A DNA stretch of 20,103 nucleotides from Cacconaster sp033811195 (lineage in GTDB: Bacteria > Bacteroidota > Bacteroidia > Bacteroidales > UBA932): positions 1 to 20,103 of the forward strand of contig JAPXOZ010000027.1 in assembly GCA_033811195.1 (NCBI GenBank), written 5' to 3'. The position numbers and the translations under genes were made by a program. Below the pieces are notes generated by a model. That model searched no databases, was not told the DNA's origin, and saw only the letters and a list, made by a program, of their open reading frames with translations. Below, piece after piece: positions 1 through 7,505 of the stretch. How positions within the stretch are numbered: the first letter of the stretch is position 1; every line of letters begins with the position of its first letter.

Positions 1-5
1 TTAAA

Positions 6-440
6 ATGTTAAAACAGTACGAAACCGTTTTCATTGCAACTCCCGTTTTATCTGATGCCCAGATGAAGGAAGCGGTTGCCAAGTACGTGACCTTCATCAA
101 GGACAATGGTGGAGAGATTGTGCACCAAGAGGATTGGGGCCTTAGAAAATTGGCTTACCCTATCCAGAAAAAGACTACAGGATTCTATCATCTGATTGAA
201 TTCAAGGCAGATCCCGAGTTTATCGGCAATTTAGAGACTCAGTACAAACGTGATGAGCGTATTATCCGTTTCCATACCGTCTCTATGGACAAACACGCTA
301 TTGCATATGCAGAGCGTCGTCGCAATAAAATCAGCGAAACAGCAGCTCCCAAGGCAGAGCATAAGGTAGAGCGTAAGGCCGAGCCCAAAGCAGAGACCAA
401 GGCAGATGTTGAAGAGGCAGAAACCACAGTTAAAGAATAA
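6..440 (+). CDS. rpsF: 30S ribosomal protein bS6
   Basis: Small-subunit ribosomal protein that pairs with bS18 on the platform of the 30S subunit. The N-terminal part (about residues 1-95, opening MLKQYETVFIATPVL) is the ferredoxin-like bS6 fold, with the WGLRKLAYPI segment and RDERIIRFHTV strand typical of the family. After it comes a charged tail of about 45 residues rich in Lys, Ala and Glu with repeated KAE units; the usual bS6 is nearer 95-135 residues, so the tail accounts for the extra length. Only five bases precede the ATG, so the promoter lies outside the window. It is first of three co-directional genes, followed after 12 bases by rpsR. Confidence 0.97.
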   Translation: MLKQYETVFIATPVLSDAQMKEAVAKYVTFIKDNGGEIVHQEDWGLRKLAYPIQKKTTGFYHLIEFKADPEFIGNLETQYKRDERIIRFHTVSMDKHAIAYAERRRNKISETAAPKAEHKVERKAEPKAETKADVEEAETTVKE

Positions 441-445
441 GGAGG
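439..445 (+). promoter_or_regulatory. strong Shine-Dalgarno before rpsR
   Basis: AAGGAGG overlaps the rpsF stop codon and sits 7 bases before the rpsR ATG, which is optimal spacing. Most other genes in this window have no such sequence, as expected in Bacteroidota, so this one stands out and fixes the rpsR start. Confidence 0.85.
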
Positions 446-452
446 AAACACC

Positions 453-719
453 ATGGCACAACAAGATAACATTCGCTATCTCAATCCACCTACAGTAGAT
501 ATCAAAAAGAAAAAATATTGCCGTTTTAAAAAGGCCGGCATAAAATATATCGACTACAAGGATGCTGAGTTCTTGAAGAAATTCCTCAATGAGCAGGGCA
601 AGATCCTTCCCCGCCGCATAACCGGAACCTCTCTGAAATATCAGAAGAAAGTAGCACAAGCAATAAAGAGAGCAAGGCATATTGCGCTGCTCCCATATGT
701 AACCGATTTATTGAAATAG
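453..719 (+). CDS. rpsR: 30S ribosomal protein bS18
   Basis: Small-subunit platform protein that binds 16S rRNA as a dimer with bS6. The 88-residue length is normal. Recognisable family segments are the basic KKKKYCRFKKAG stretch, YIDYKDAEFLKKFL, and the GKILPRRITGTSLKYQKKV core with the closing AIKRARHIALLPYV helix. It lies between rpsF and rplI in the order usual for Bacteroidota, which have no ssb between rpsF and rpsR here. In Bacteroidota ribosomes bS18, bS6 and bS21 cover the 3' tail of 16S rRNA (known from Flavobacterium structures), which makes the strong Shine-Dalgarno in front of this gene notable. Confidence 0.97.
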   Translation: MAQQDNIRYLNPPTVDIKKKKYCRFKKAGIKYIDYKDAEFLKKFLNEQGKILPRRITGTSLKYQKKVAQAIKRARHIALLPYVTDLLK

Positions 720-723
720 GAGG
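718..723 (+). promoter_or_regulatory. strong Shine-Dalgarno before rplI
   Basis: AGGAGG overlaps the rpsR stop codon and lies 5 bases before the rplI ATG. It is the second of only three clear Shine-Dalgarno sequences I find in the window. Confidence 0.8.
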
Positions 724-728
724 AGATT

Positions 729-1184
729 ATGGAAATTATTTTGAAGCAAGATGTCCCTAACCTCGGACACAAAGACGATATCGTTACAGTAAAAAACGGA
801 TACGCTGCCAATTACCTCATTCCAAGAGGAATGGCTATGATGGCTACACCTTCCGCCAAGAAAGTTCTCGCTGAGAAACTTCGTCAGCGCGCTCACAAAG
901 AAGCTAAGATTCGTGAAGATGCTACCCTTCTTGCAAATGCACTCGAAGGACTTACCGTAAAGGTTACCACAAAGGTAAGCACTAAGGGTAAAGTATTCGG
1001 TAGTGTAAGCAATATCCAGATTGCTGAAGCTCTCGTTGCTCTCGGCCATGATGTTGACCGTAAGAACATCACCATTACAGGTACTGACACCATCAAAGAG
1101 GTAGGCACATATGAAGCCATAGTAAAATGCTATCGTGACATCAAAGCTACCGTTAAAGTTGAAGTTGAAGGCGAAGAGGTGTAA
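729..1184 (+). CDS. rplI: 50S ribosomal protein bL9
   Basis: Large-subunit protein that binds 23S rRNA near the L1 stalk. The 151 residues match the family. The N-terminal rRNA-binding domain shows the bL9 signature: GHKDDIVTVKNGYAANYLIPRG at about residues 14-35 (quoted here as the run from G14 to G35, key residues G, V, K, Y, A, N, L, P). A helical linker rich in Ala, Lys and Glu follows (about 40-75), then the C-terminal domain with GKVFGSVSNIQIAEAL and the GTYEAIVKCYRDIKATVKVEV strands. It is the last gene of the operon, and a strong terminator lies just downstream. Confidence 0.97.
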   Translation: MEIILKQDVPNLGHKDDIVTVKNGYAANYLIPRGMAMMATPSAKKVLAEKLRQRAHKEAKIREDATLLANALEGLTVKVTTKVSTKGKVFGSVSNIQIAEALVALGHDVDRKNITITGTDTIKEVGTYEAIVKCYRDIKATVKVEVEGEEV

Positions 1185-1205
1185 CCCCAAGCGCATGACA
1201 TTTAG

Positions 1206-1243
1206 AAACAACGGGATGACCATTTGGCCATCCCGTTGTTTTT
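1206..1243 (+). terminator. rho-independent terminator after rplI
   Basis: A 12-base-pair uninterrupted stem (1207-1218 with 1229-1240) is extended inward by two C-G pairs past one mismatch, has an ATTT loop, and runs into TTTTT. A short A-run on the other side means it could also stop the convergent minus-strand gene ending at 1266. Confidence 0.9.
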
Positions 1244-1265
1244 GGTCTATATCATGTAATGAATA

Positions 1266-1781
1266 CTATTTTTTGTATATATACCATAGCAGATATGCCG
1301 CAAGGGCAAAAAGGCCAAAGTAGGTTACCTTTGGAATGAATGCACTAAGAAGCATAACTAAGGATAAGAGCAATAAAAGCGTGTAAGCCAGTTTTTTCTG
1401 TGCGGGTACATATTGCCACGCGTAAGAAAGACGTTCACGGAATATCCTGAAACGTTGTTTAACATTGGGCTTGTCCATACGGGTGTAACTGTCATAAACA
1501 TTATCTTCACTCTTTGCTCTTGACGACCTGGACTTTCTGACTATTATGAATATTTCGCGATGTACCGAAGTATCATGGCAATTGGCAAAAAGTGTTATAC
1601 GCGTCCTGCCTTTGGAACGGTTGAGTTTGTATTTTTTTGAGCCGCTGGAAGGTACAACCGCACTTGCCGACCTGTATCCATTGTCAATGGTAATCCGTGC
1701 AGATTCTGCTTCGGGGCATTCCCATGTTACTTCAACAATATCTCCTTCCCTGACAATTCTTTTGCTTACTTTGAATTTCAT
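1266..1781 (-). CDS. unrecognised protein, soluble beta-rich N-domain plus two membrane helices
   Basis: I do not recognise the family. Residues 1-83 alternate short beta-like strands (VKFKVSKRIV, DIVEVTWEC, ARITID, RITLFA, REIFIIVRK), which suggests a small Ig-like or other beta-sandwich domain. A basic, serine-rich linker follows (84-130). Two hydrophobic segments at about 131-149 and 152-169 form a C-terminal membrane hairpin ending IYKK. There is no N-terminal signal peptide, so with a two-helix hairpin the N-domain would be in the cytoplasm. It converges on rplI and diverges from the YKSDA-repeat gene, sharing a 94-base upstream region. I see no TAnnTTTG element for it. Coding on this strand is supported by the coherent domain layout; function is unknown. 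Confidence 0.75.
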   Translation of the reverse strand: MKFKVSKRIVREGDIVEVTWECPEAESARITIDNGYRSASAVVPSSGSKKYKLNRSKGRTRITLFANCHDTSVHREIFIIVRKSRSSRAKSEDNVYDSYTRMDKPNVKQRFRIFRERLSYAWQYVPAQKKLAYTLLLLLSLVMLLSAFIPKVTYFGLFALAAYLLWYIYKK

Positions 1782-1834
1782 ATCTTATATGCGTTTTGTC
1801 AATTATGCCACAAAAAGAGTTCCATAAATGGCCG

Positions 1835-1842
1835 TATTTTTG
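1835..1842 (+). promoter_or_regulatory. putative -7 promoter element for the YKSDA-repeat gene
   Basis: TATTTTTG matches the Bacteroidota TAnnTTTG element exactly and lies 33 bases before the ATG at 1876. No good TTTG is found 19-21 bases further upstream, so the call rests on the -7 element alone. A second, weaker candidate (TATTTTTA at 1864-1871) would leave almost no leader. Confidence 0.4.
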
Positions 1843-1875
1843 CATTTTTGCACTATAAAATAGTATTTTTAGGGC

Positions 1876-2223
1876 ATGAAACATTTTTTACGCATTATCC
1901 TTATTGCAGCAATCTTGCTGCCGGTCGGACTTCAAGCCGGAGCGCAAACCGTTTACTCTGTTGATTACAAGTCAGATGCAGACGTCAAGATTTATGTAAC
2001 TGAGTATAAGTCGGACGCAGATTTAGTTGTTTACAAGACAGATTACAAATCTGACGCTACGGACAATAAAGGTATCTGGTACTTTGTCAACTACAAGTCA
2101 GACGCCAAAAAGAAAATCTATTTTGTCAAGTACAAGTCGGATGCTGACCTTATCATTTATTATTCCAAATATAAATCAGATGCGGGGTGGCGTAACAATT
2201 CCAAAAAGCATCTGATGCAGTAA
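1876..2223 (+). CDS. secreted YKSDA-repeat protein, DUF6150/Septknot-like
   Basis: The protein has 115 residues. Residues 1-23 form a signal peptide (MKHFLRIILIAAILLPVG, likely cleaved near AGA-Q). The mature part of about 92 residues contains six exact YKSDA motifs (residues 31-35, 44-48, 57-61, 73-77, 86-90, 99-103), spaced 13 residues apart except one 16-residue unit carrying GIWYFVN. It ends in GWRNNSKKHLM. From memory this pattern (x-IYFVxYKSDA repeats, the GxWYFV insertion and the GWRNxSKxHL end) is that of the DUF6150 family, renamed Septknot because members are described as forming a 7_1 knot; that assignment needs a profile search. Each unit reads as a beta-strand followed by a conserved turn. 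The predicted export is the odd part. No lipobox is seen. It probably is monocistronic. Confidence 0.85.
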   Translation: MKHFLRIILIAAILLPVGLQAGAQTVYSVDYKSDADVKIYVTEYKSDADLVVYKTDYKSDATDNKGIWYFVNYKSDAKKKIYFVKYKSDADLIIYYSKYKSDAGWRNNSKKHLMQ

Positions 2224-2401
2224 TATAGTTTAATTGTAGAAGAGTCGTTTAGCCTTTTTTGCACCCATAGTGACTTGCCACTGCCCATTAAAGGGTGATC
2301 GGTGAGCACATGGCTGATTTCATAATTATTACTATCTTTACGCGCCTTATGACAATGCTCTGAAATCAAAGTAAAATTTTTAAAAATATCAATTCAAAAA
2401 A

Positions 2402-3868
2402 ATGAAGAAAATCAATTGCTTTATTCCTTTCCAGGATGAAACACAGGTTAAGTCGACAGTTGACAATCTCAAATCCCAACAACTGATTGACAAAATTTAT
2501 CTCCTCCATGCGGGTGAGACTGCATACAAGTCTGCCGATGTGTTGGGATGTGAGGTTATAAATGTCCCTTCCATCAACAGTACTGTAGCAGTAAAGGCCA
2601 TTGCAACTAAGTCAGATAACAAATATTCTCTAATCTACACCAAATACACCTCTCTGAGTTTTGTGCTATTTTCACTTGAGAGAATGGTCAACATCATTGA
2701 GGATACAGGTGCCGCGATGGTCTACGCAGATCACTTCAAACAAGTGGGTGACTCACGTTCCAACTATCCTGTAATCGACTACCAGTTCGGTTCGTTGAGA
2801 GATGATTTCGACTTCGGTTCAGTGCTGTTCTACAGGAGCGATGCAATAAAAGAGGCAGTTTCCAGAATGAATATTGACTATAAGTTCGCTGCAATGTATG
2901 ACCTGCGTCTGAAAGTTTCACAGAAGGGCGACCTTGAGCATATCAATGAATATCTTTATTACGATGTCGAAACAGATACTCGTAAATCAGGCGAAAAGTT
3001 GTTTGACTATGTTGATCCCAAGAACAGAGCTGTACAGATAGAAATGGAACAAGCCTGCACAGAACATCTCAAGGTAATAGGCGGCTACCTCAAACCCAAA
3101 TTCAAAGATGTTGAATTTGCTAAAGACAAGTTCGAATATGAGGCTTCCGTTATTATTCCCTGCAAAAACAGGGTGCGCACGATTAAGGACGCCATTACTT
3201 CAGCACTCAGTCAGAAAACCAATTTCAAATACAATGTGATTGTTGTAGATGATAACTCGGATGATGGCACAGTTGATATCATCAAATCGTTCAAAGACAA
3301 TGAAAAACTCATCTACATAGCTCAGGATAAATCTTATCATGCCATAGGCGGAAACTGGAATGTAGCAATCCACCATCCCAAATGTGGTAAATTTGCCATC
3401 CAACTCGACTCCGACGACGTCTATTCAGATGAGAGTTCCCTTCAGAAGATGGTTGATGCATTTTACGAACAAAACTGTGCCATGGTTGTCGGCACATACC
3501 GTATGACCAACTTCCAGATGGAGACAATTCCTCCCGGAATCATCGATCACAAAGAGTGGACTCCCGACAATGGCCGCAACAATGCGCTTCGCATCAACGG
3601 CCTGGGGGCACCTAGAGGTTTCTACACTCCTATGCTTCGCACCATCAATTTCCCTACCACCAAATATGGCGAGGACTATGCAGTGGGTCTGCGAGTTAGC
3701 CGCGAGTATCAGATCGGGCGCATTTACGAAGTAGTTTATTTATGCCGCAGGTGGGAAGATAACTCTGATGCCTCTCTCGCTATTGAAAAGGTGAATGCAA
3801 ATAATAACTATAAGGACCGTCTTCGCACCTGGGAGCTTAAGGCCCGTGTTGCAATGAATCGTAAGTAG
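2402..3868 (+). CDS. two-module family 2 glycosyltransferase
   Basis: Glycosyltransferase of GT-A fold, 488 residues, without signal peptide or membrane helix, so cytoplasmic. The C-terminal module (about 245-450) is a convincing GT2: ASVIIPCKNR at 248-257, VVDDNSDDGT at 281-290, the metal/nucleotide-binding DSDD at 336-339, and a KYGEDYAVGL segment (421-430) with the acidic residues expected of the catalytic base region. The N-terminal half (1-230) also resembles a GT-A sheet (NCFIPF, KIYLLHAGE, AAMVYADHF, DYQFGSLRDDFDFGS) but has no clear DxD, so it is probably a degenerate or regulatory module. The acceptor and sugar donor cannot be told. The stop is 4 bases before the next gene, which implies co-transcription with the SpoIID fusion, permease and NamZ genes. 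No Shine-Dalgarno is present; TATCTTTA at 2333-2340 is a weak promoter candidate. Confidence 0.88.
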   Translation: MKKINCFIPFQDETQVKSTVDNLKSQQLIDKIYLLHAGETAYKSADVLGCEVINVPSINSTVAVKAIATKSDNKYSLIYTKYTSLSFVLFSLERMVNIIEDTGAAMVYADHFKQVGDSRSNYPVIDYQFGSLRDDFDFGSVLFYRSDAIKEAVSRMNIDYKFAAMYDLRLKVSQKGDLEHINEYLYYDVETDTRKSGEKLFDYVDPKNRAVQIEMEQACTEHLKVIGGYLKPKFKDVEFAKDKFEYEASVIIPCKNRVRTIKDAITSALSQKTNFKYNVIVVDDNSDDGTVDIIKSFKDNEKLIYIAQDKSYHAIGGNWNVAIHHPKCGKFAIQLDSDDVYSDESSLQKMVDAFYEQNCAMVVGTYRMTNFQMETIPPGIIDHKEWTPDNGRNNALRINGLGAPRGFYTPMLRTINFPTTKYGEDYAVGLRVSREYQIGRIYEVVYLCRRWEDNSDASLAIEKVNANNNYKDRLRTWELKARVAMNRK

Positions 3869-3872
3869 ATCT

Positions 3873-6143
3873 ATGGCCTTCTCCCTACAAGAGAGTATAG
3901 AATCAATGTTCTCTCGTGAGCTATCGCTCCATGGGAGAGCATTTATCAATCATCAGGCTCTTTCGGGGATGGAAGTCAGAGAATTTGACATTGACGGTTA
4001 TCCTGCCAGACTCCTCTATAATCCAGCTAGGGAAGCTTCAGTGATGGCTGATATCAGTGAGGAGACTATACGCAACCGACAATGTTTTCTCTGCGAAGAA
4101 GGACTCTCGCCGGAGCAGCTCGGCACTTTGTGGCGCAGCCCTGCAACTCAGGAAGAATACATTTTCAGGGTAAATCCCTTCCCAATCTTCGACCTCCATT
4201 TTACCATCTCCCTGTCATACCACAAGAGGCAGCAGATAGAGGGACATTTCGCCGATATGGCTGCCATTGCCCGTGAATTGCCGGATTATACTATCTTTTA
4301 TAACGGTCCTATGTGTGGTGCCTCTGCGCCCGATCATCTCCATTTCCAGGCCGTTCCGGCCGGCAATATGCCTTCAGAGGTTATTGCGCGTAAAGGAGAG
4401 CATCTGGAACCGATTTACAGCTGTATCTCCGGCAGTATTAGCCGCTTTACTGTTTGGTCCAACGGCAGCTATCTGCTCCGCAGCAATAGTAAGGAGGGCA
4501 TAGATACTCTTTTCACACATCTGATGAACAACGCACCCTCCTTTGACAGCGGTGAATGGGAACCGCGTGTAAACATACTTTCCTGGTGGGAGGCTGATAC
4601 TTATTCCACTTTAGTCTTTTTCCGCAGGGAATCCAGACCCGCTTGTTTTTCAGCGGAAGACCCCAAAGAACGTATCCTAATCAGTCCGGCTTCCGTAGAA
4701 ATGGGTGGAGTGGCCATCGTATCATCACGAGAAAGTTTTAATATGCTGACCGCTGACAAACTAATAAGCATCATAGAAGAAGTATCATTGGACAAAATAT
4801 CATCACATATTATGGAACAGAAACTCAAAAGAACTCAGGCAGAGCTCGCTGTAGGCATTTTTTCCGAAGAAAAGATAGAATTCAGTTTCAATGTACCCTA
4901 CAGTGCCGGCGGCAAGATATTTAAGGGTGATTACAGGGCTTCAGTCCAAGATGGCAAAGTGCTTTTTGATGGCGAGCTCCACAACCAAATCATTTTCACC
5001 TCAAACGAGGAGAATGCCGGCTTCATACTCAAGGATGTAACTATAGGTGTCAATTTCCACTGGGAAAGAAAAGAAGATCAGGTCTTCGCCGGCAGCCTCA
5101 AACTCATTGTAGAAAAAGGCAAGGTTACCGCTATCAATCTCATTGGCATAGAAGACTACCTAATCAGCGTAATCTCCTCCGAAATGAGTGCTACCTCCTC
5201 CAAGCAGCTGCTTAAGGCCCATGCTGTAATATCCCGCTCATGGACACTTGCACAGATAGTAAAGAACAAAGAGATAACTGCCTCTGATCAAGAGTATTCC
5301 GCATGTACCGAAACGGAAGAGGAGCTAATAAAGTGGTATGATCGTGAGGATCACACCAATTTTGATGTTTGTGCGGATGATCACTGCCAGCGCTATCAAG
5401 GGCTCACCCGAGCCTCCACACAAGCCGTGAGAGAGGTTATCGAGGAAACCTGGGGCGAGGTATTAACCTATGAGGATAAAATCTGCGATGCACGTTTCTC
5501 CAAATGTTGCGGTGGAGTCTTTGAAGAGTTCCCTTACTGCTGGGAAGATAAGGACATGCCTTATCTCCGCAAGCAGCTTGACAACAAGAGCGGGGACCCC
5601 ATACCAGACCTCACCATCGAGGAGAATGCTCGCGAATGGATATACGGCTCACCGGAAGCCTTCTGCAACACCACCGACCAACGTATCCTCTCTCAGGTGC
5701 TCAACACTTACGACCAGGAGACACTAAACTTTTTCCGTTGGAAAGAGAAATACTCCCAGAAAGAGCTCTCTGATCTTATTAAGAGTCGCTCGGGAGTGGA
5801 CTACGGCGAAATTCTCGATCTTATCCCTGTAGCTAGAGGTACCTCAGGCCGCCTTTGGAAACTCAAAATTGTAGGATCCAAGCGCTCCCGAACCATAGGT
5901 AAGGAGCTTGAGATTCGCAGAACCCTCTCTCCTTCCCATCTCTACAGCTCCGCTTTCGTAGTGGAAAAAGAGGACATTTCAGCATCGGGAATTCCCGCCT
6001 CATTCACACTTGTTGGAGCAGGCTGGGGACATGGTGTAGGACTCTGCCAGATTGGTGCAGCCGTAATGGGTGACCTTGGATATGACTACCACGAAATCCT
6101 CCTCCACTATTTCCACGGAGCATCTATCGACAAACAATATTAA
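3873..6143 (+). CDS. DUF4922 (HxHxQ transferase-like) - SpoIID/LytB fusion protein
   Basis: The protein is 756 residues with two parts. Residues 1-300 look like the DUF4922 group of the HIT/GalT superfamily: CFLC at 71-74 (possible metal site), NPFPIFDLHF from 101, and DHLHFQ with the HxHxQ catalytic triad at 155-159, as in nucleotide-sugar transferases and phosphorylases such as Ap4A or GDP-hexose phosphorylases. Residues about 330-756 are a SpoIID/LytB domain: IEDYLISVISSEMSAT with the expected catalytic Glu at 437, LKAHAVISRSW, SKCCGG, and GAGWGHGVGLCQIGA at 715-729. SpoIID proteins cleave peptidoglycan glycan strands without stem peptides (lytic transglycosylase) or enhance amidases, outside the cell. 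Here there is no signal peptide or membrane segment, so the enzyme appears cytoplasmic. It lies 4 bases after the glycosyltransferase and 13 before the AmpG-like gene. Substrate of either half is unknown. Confidence 0.88.
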   Translation: MAFSLQESIESMFSRELSLHGRAFINHQALSGMEVREFDIDGYPARLLYNPAREASVMADISEETIRNRQCFLCEEGLSPEQLGTLWRSPATQEEYIFRVNPFPIFDLHFTISLSYHKRQQIEGHFADMAAIARELPDYTIFYNGPMCGASAPDHLHFQAVPAGNMPSEVIARKGEHLEPIYSCISGSISRFTVWSNGSYLLRSNSKEGIDTLFTHLMNNAPSFDSGEWEPRVNILSWWEADTYSTLVFFRRESRPACFSAEDPKERILISPASVEMGGVAIVSSRESFNMLTADKLISIIEEVSLDKISSHIMEQKLKRTQAELAVGIFSEEKIEFSFNVPYSAGGKIFKGDYRASVQDGKVLFDGELHNQIIFTSNEENAGFILKDVTIGVNFHWERKEDQVFAGSLKLIVEKGKVTAINLIGIEDYLISVISSEMSATSSKQLLKAHAVISRSWTLAQIVKNKEITASDQEYSACTETEEELIKWYDREDHTNFDVCADDHCQRYQGLTRASTQAVREVIEETWGEVLTYEDKICDARFSKCCGGVFEEFPYCWEDKDMPYLRKQLDNKSGDPIPDLTIEENAREWIYGSPEAFCNTTDQRILSQVLNTYDQETLNFFRWKEKYSQKELSDLIKSRSGVDYGEILDLIPVARGTSGRLWKLKIVGSKRSRTIGKELEIRRTLSPSHLYSSAFVVEKEDISASGIPASFTLVGAGWGHGVGLCQIGAAVMGDLGYDYHEILLHYFHGASIDKQY

Positions 6144-6156
6144 AACTATAAAACTT

Positions 6157-7473
6157 ATGAAAAAACAAACCAGAAAAAGGTCTCCGTGGGCTTGGGTTCC
6201 CACATTGTACTTTGCACAGGGTCTGCCCTACGTAGCGGTTATGACTCTGGCGGTTGTAATGTTTAAGGACCTGGGACTAGACAATGATAAAATTGCTTTG
6301 TACACCAGCTGGCTCTACCTCCCTTGGGTTATCAAGCCTATCTGGAGTCCCATCATCGATCTGATCAAGACCAAACGAATGTGGGTTATCCTGATGCAGA
6401 CATTTGTATCGGTAGCATTTGCCGGTATCGCCTTTTCAATACCAACCACCTTCTTTCTGCAAACTACTCTTGCCTTTTTCTGGCTGATGGCATTCAGCAG
6501 TGCCACCCATGACATCGCAGCTGACGGATTTTATATGCTCGGCCTCTCGGAAGGCGATCAAGCCCTGTTTGTCGGTATCCGCAATACCGCATACAGACTT
6601 GCCACTATTTTTGTGGAGGGCGGACTCGTGGTTCTTGTCGGCTTATTAGCCAAAGGATCAATCATTCCCGGATGGGAAGGAAACTATGTGGTATCCTGGA
6701 GTGCCTGCTTTTTCTTGCTGGCGGCAATCTTTCTCGGACTCACCATCTGGCACTCAATCGGTATGCCTAAGCCAGCAAGTGATGTCTCACGAGATAATGT
6801 CACCTTTAAACAACTGATGAAGGATTTCGTAATGACATTTGTCGATTTCTTTAAGAAAAATGACATCGGCCTTGCCCTATTCTTTATCCTGACCTATCGA
6901 CTCGGAGAGAGTCAACTCTTGAAGCTTGCTATTCCATTTATGAAGGATCCCATCAACGCAGGCGGTCTCGGACTTGGTAATGAACATATCGGTATGATTA
7001 AAGGTACCGTAGGCGTTATTGCACTACTTGTTGGTGGTATCATAGGCGGCATTTGTATCTCCAAAGGTGGCCTTAAGAAGTGGATAATTCCCATGGCACT
7101 GGCAATAAACATCCCCGACGCGTTTTATGTCTATCTTGCCTATGCTCAACCTGAAAACATCTGGGCGATAATAGGATGTGTTGCAGGCGAGCAACTCGGT
7201 TACGGGTTCGGATTCACTGCTTTCACCCTCTATCTGGTATATATTGCTCGGGGTGCATTTAAAACAGCTCACTATTCCATCGGAACCGGTCTTATGGCGC
7301 TCGGTATGATGATTCCGGGTATGTTTGCAGGTAAGATCCAAATGGCAATGGGCTATCCAATGTTCTTTATTTTTGTCTGTCTCTGCACTCTTCCGGGTAT
7401 CCTTGCTTCTATTCTTGTAATGAGGCGTCTACCTGCCAGTTTTGGTATAAAAACCAAAGAAGTTGCTGAATAA
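6157..7473 (+). CDS. AmpG-like MFS permease
   Basis: Inner-membrane transporter of the major facilitator superfamily, 438 residues with about 12 hydrophobic segments. The opening WVPTLYFAQGLPYVAVMTLA, LYTSWLYLPWVIKPIWSPII and the FSSATHDIAADGFYM stretch resemble the AmpG family, which imports anhydro-muropeptides or other peptidoglycan fragments. I chose the ATG at 6157 (MKKQTRKRSPWAW) because the in-frame extension back to 6070 would overlap the SpoIID fusion and adds a non-hydrophobic Ser/Thr-rich stretch unlike the family. It begins 13 bases after the fusion gene and is followed by NamZ after 32 bases. The context with a muramidase and a SpoIID domain supports a cell-wall fragment as substrate, but a different solute cannot be excluded. 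Confidence 0.85.
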   Translation: MKKQTRKRSPWAWVPTLYFAQGLPYVAVMTLAVVMFKDLGLDNDKIALYTSWLYLPWVIKPIWSPIIDLIKTKRMWVILMQTFVSVAFAGIAFSIPTTFFLQTTLAFFWLMAFSSATHDIAADGFYMLGLSEGDQALFVGIRNTAYRLATIFVEGGLVVLVGLLAKGSIIPGWEGNYVVSWSACFFLLAAIFLGLTIWHSIGMPKPASDVSRDNVTFKQLMKDFVMTFVDFFKKNDIGLALFFILTYRLGESQLLKLAIPFMKDPINAGGLGLGNEHIGMIKGTVGVIALLVGGIIGGICISKGGLKKWIIPMALAINIPDAFYVYLAYAQPENIWAIIGCVAGEQLGYGFGFTAFTLYLVYIARGAFKTAHYSIGTGLMALGMMIPGMFAGKIQMAMGYPMFFIFVCLCTLPGILASILVMRRLPASFGIKTKEVAE

Positions 7474-7475
7474 TT

Positions 7476-7483
7476 TAACTTTG
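7476..7483 (+). promoter_or_regulatory. putative -7 promoter element before namZ
   Basis: TAACTTTG is an exact TAnnTTTG match, 22 bases before the NamZ ATG and just after the permease stop. No convincing TTTG element lies 19-21 bases upstream, so it may be an internal promoter or chance. Confidence 0.35.
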
Positions 7484-7505
7484 CCAAACCAATAAAATAA
7501 TAACA

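Noticed and set aside
2160..2369. 69-codon minus-strand open frame over the end of the YKSDA-repeat gene
   Set aside because: It overlaps a clearly coding region, and shows no domain or ribosome-binding evidence. The rest of the 2224-2401 spacer holds only a weak 7-base inverted repeat (GATTTCA at 2316-2322, TGAAATC at 2361-2367).
6070..6156. Upstream in-frame ATG extending the AmpG-like permease by 29 residues
   Set aside because: It overlaps the SpoIID domain's coding end and adds a hydrophilic Ser/Thr-rich stretch foreign to the family.
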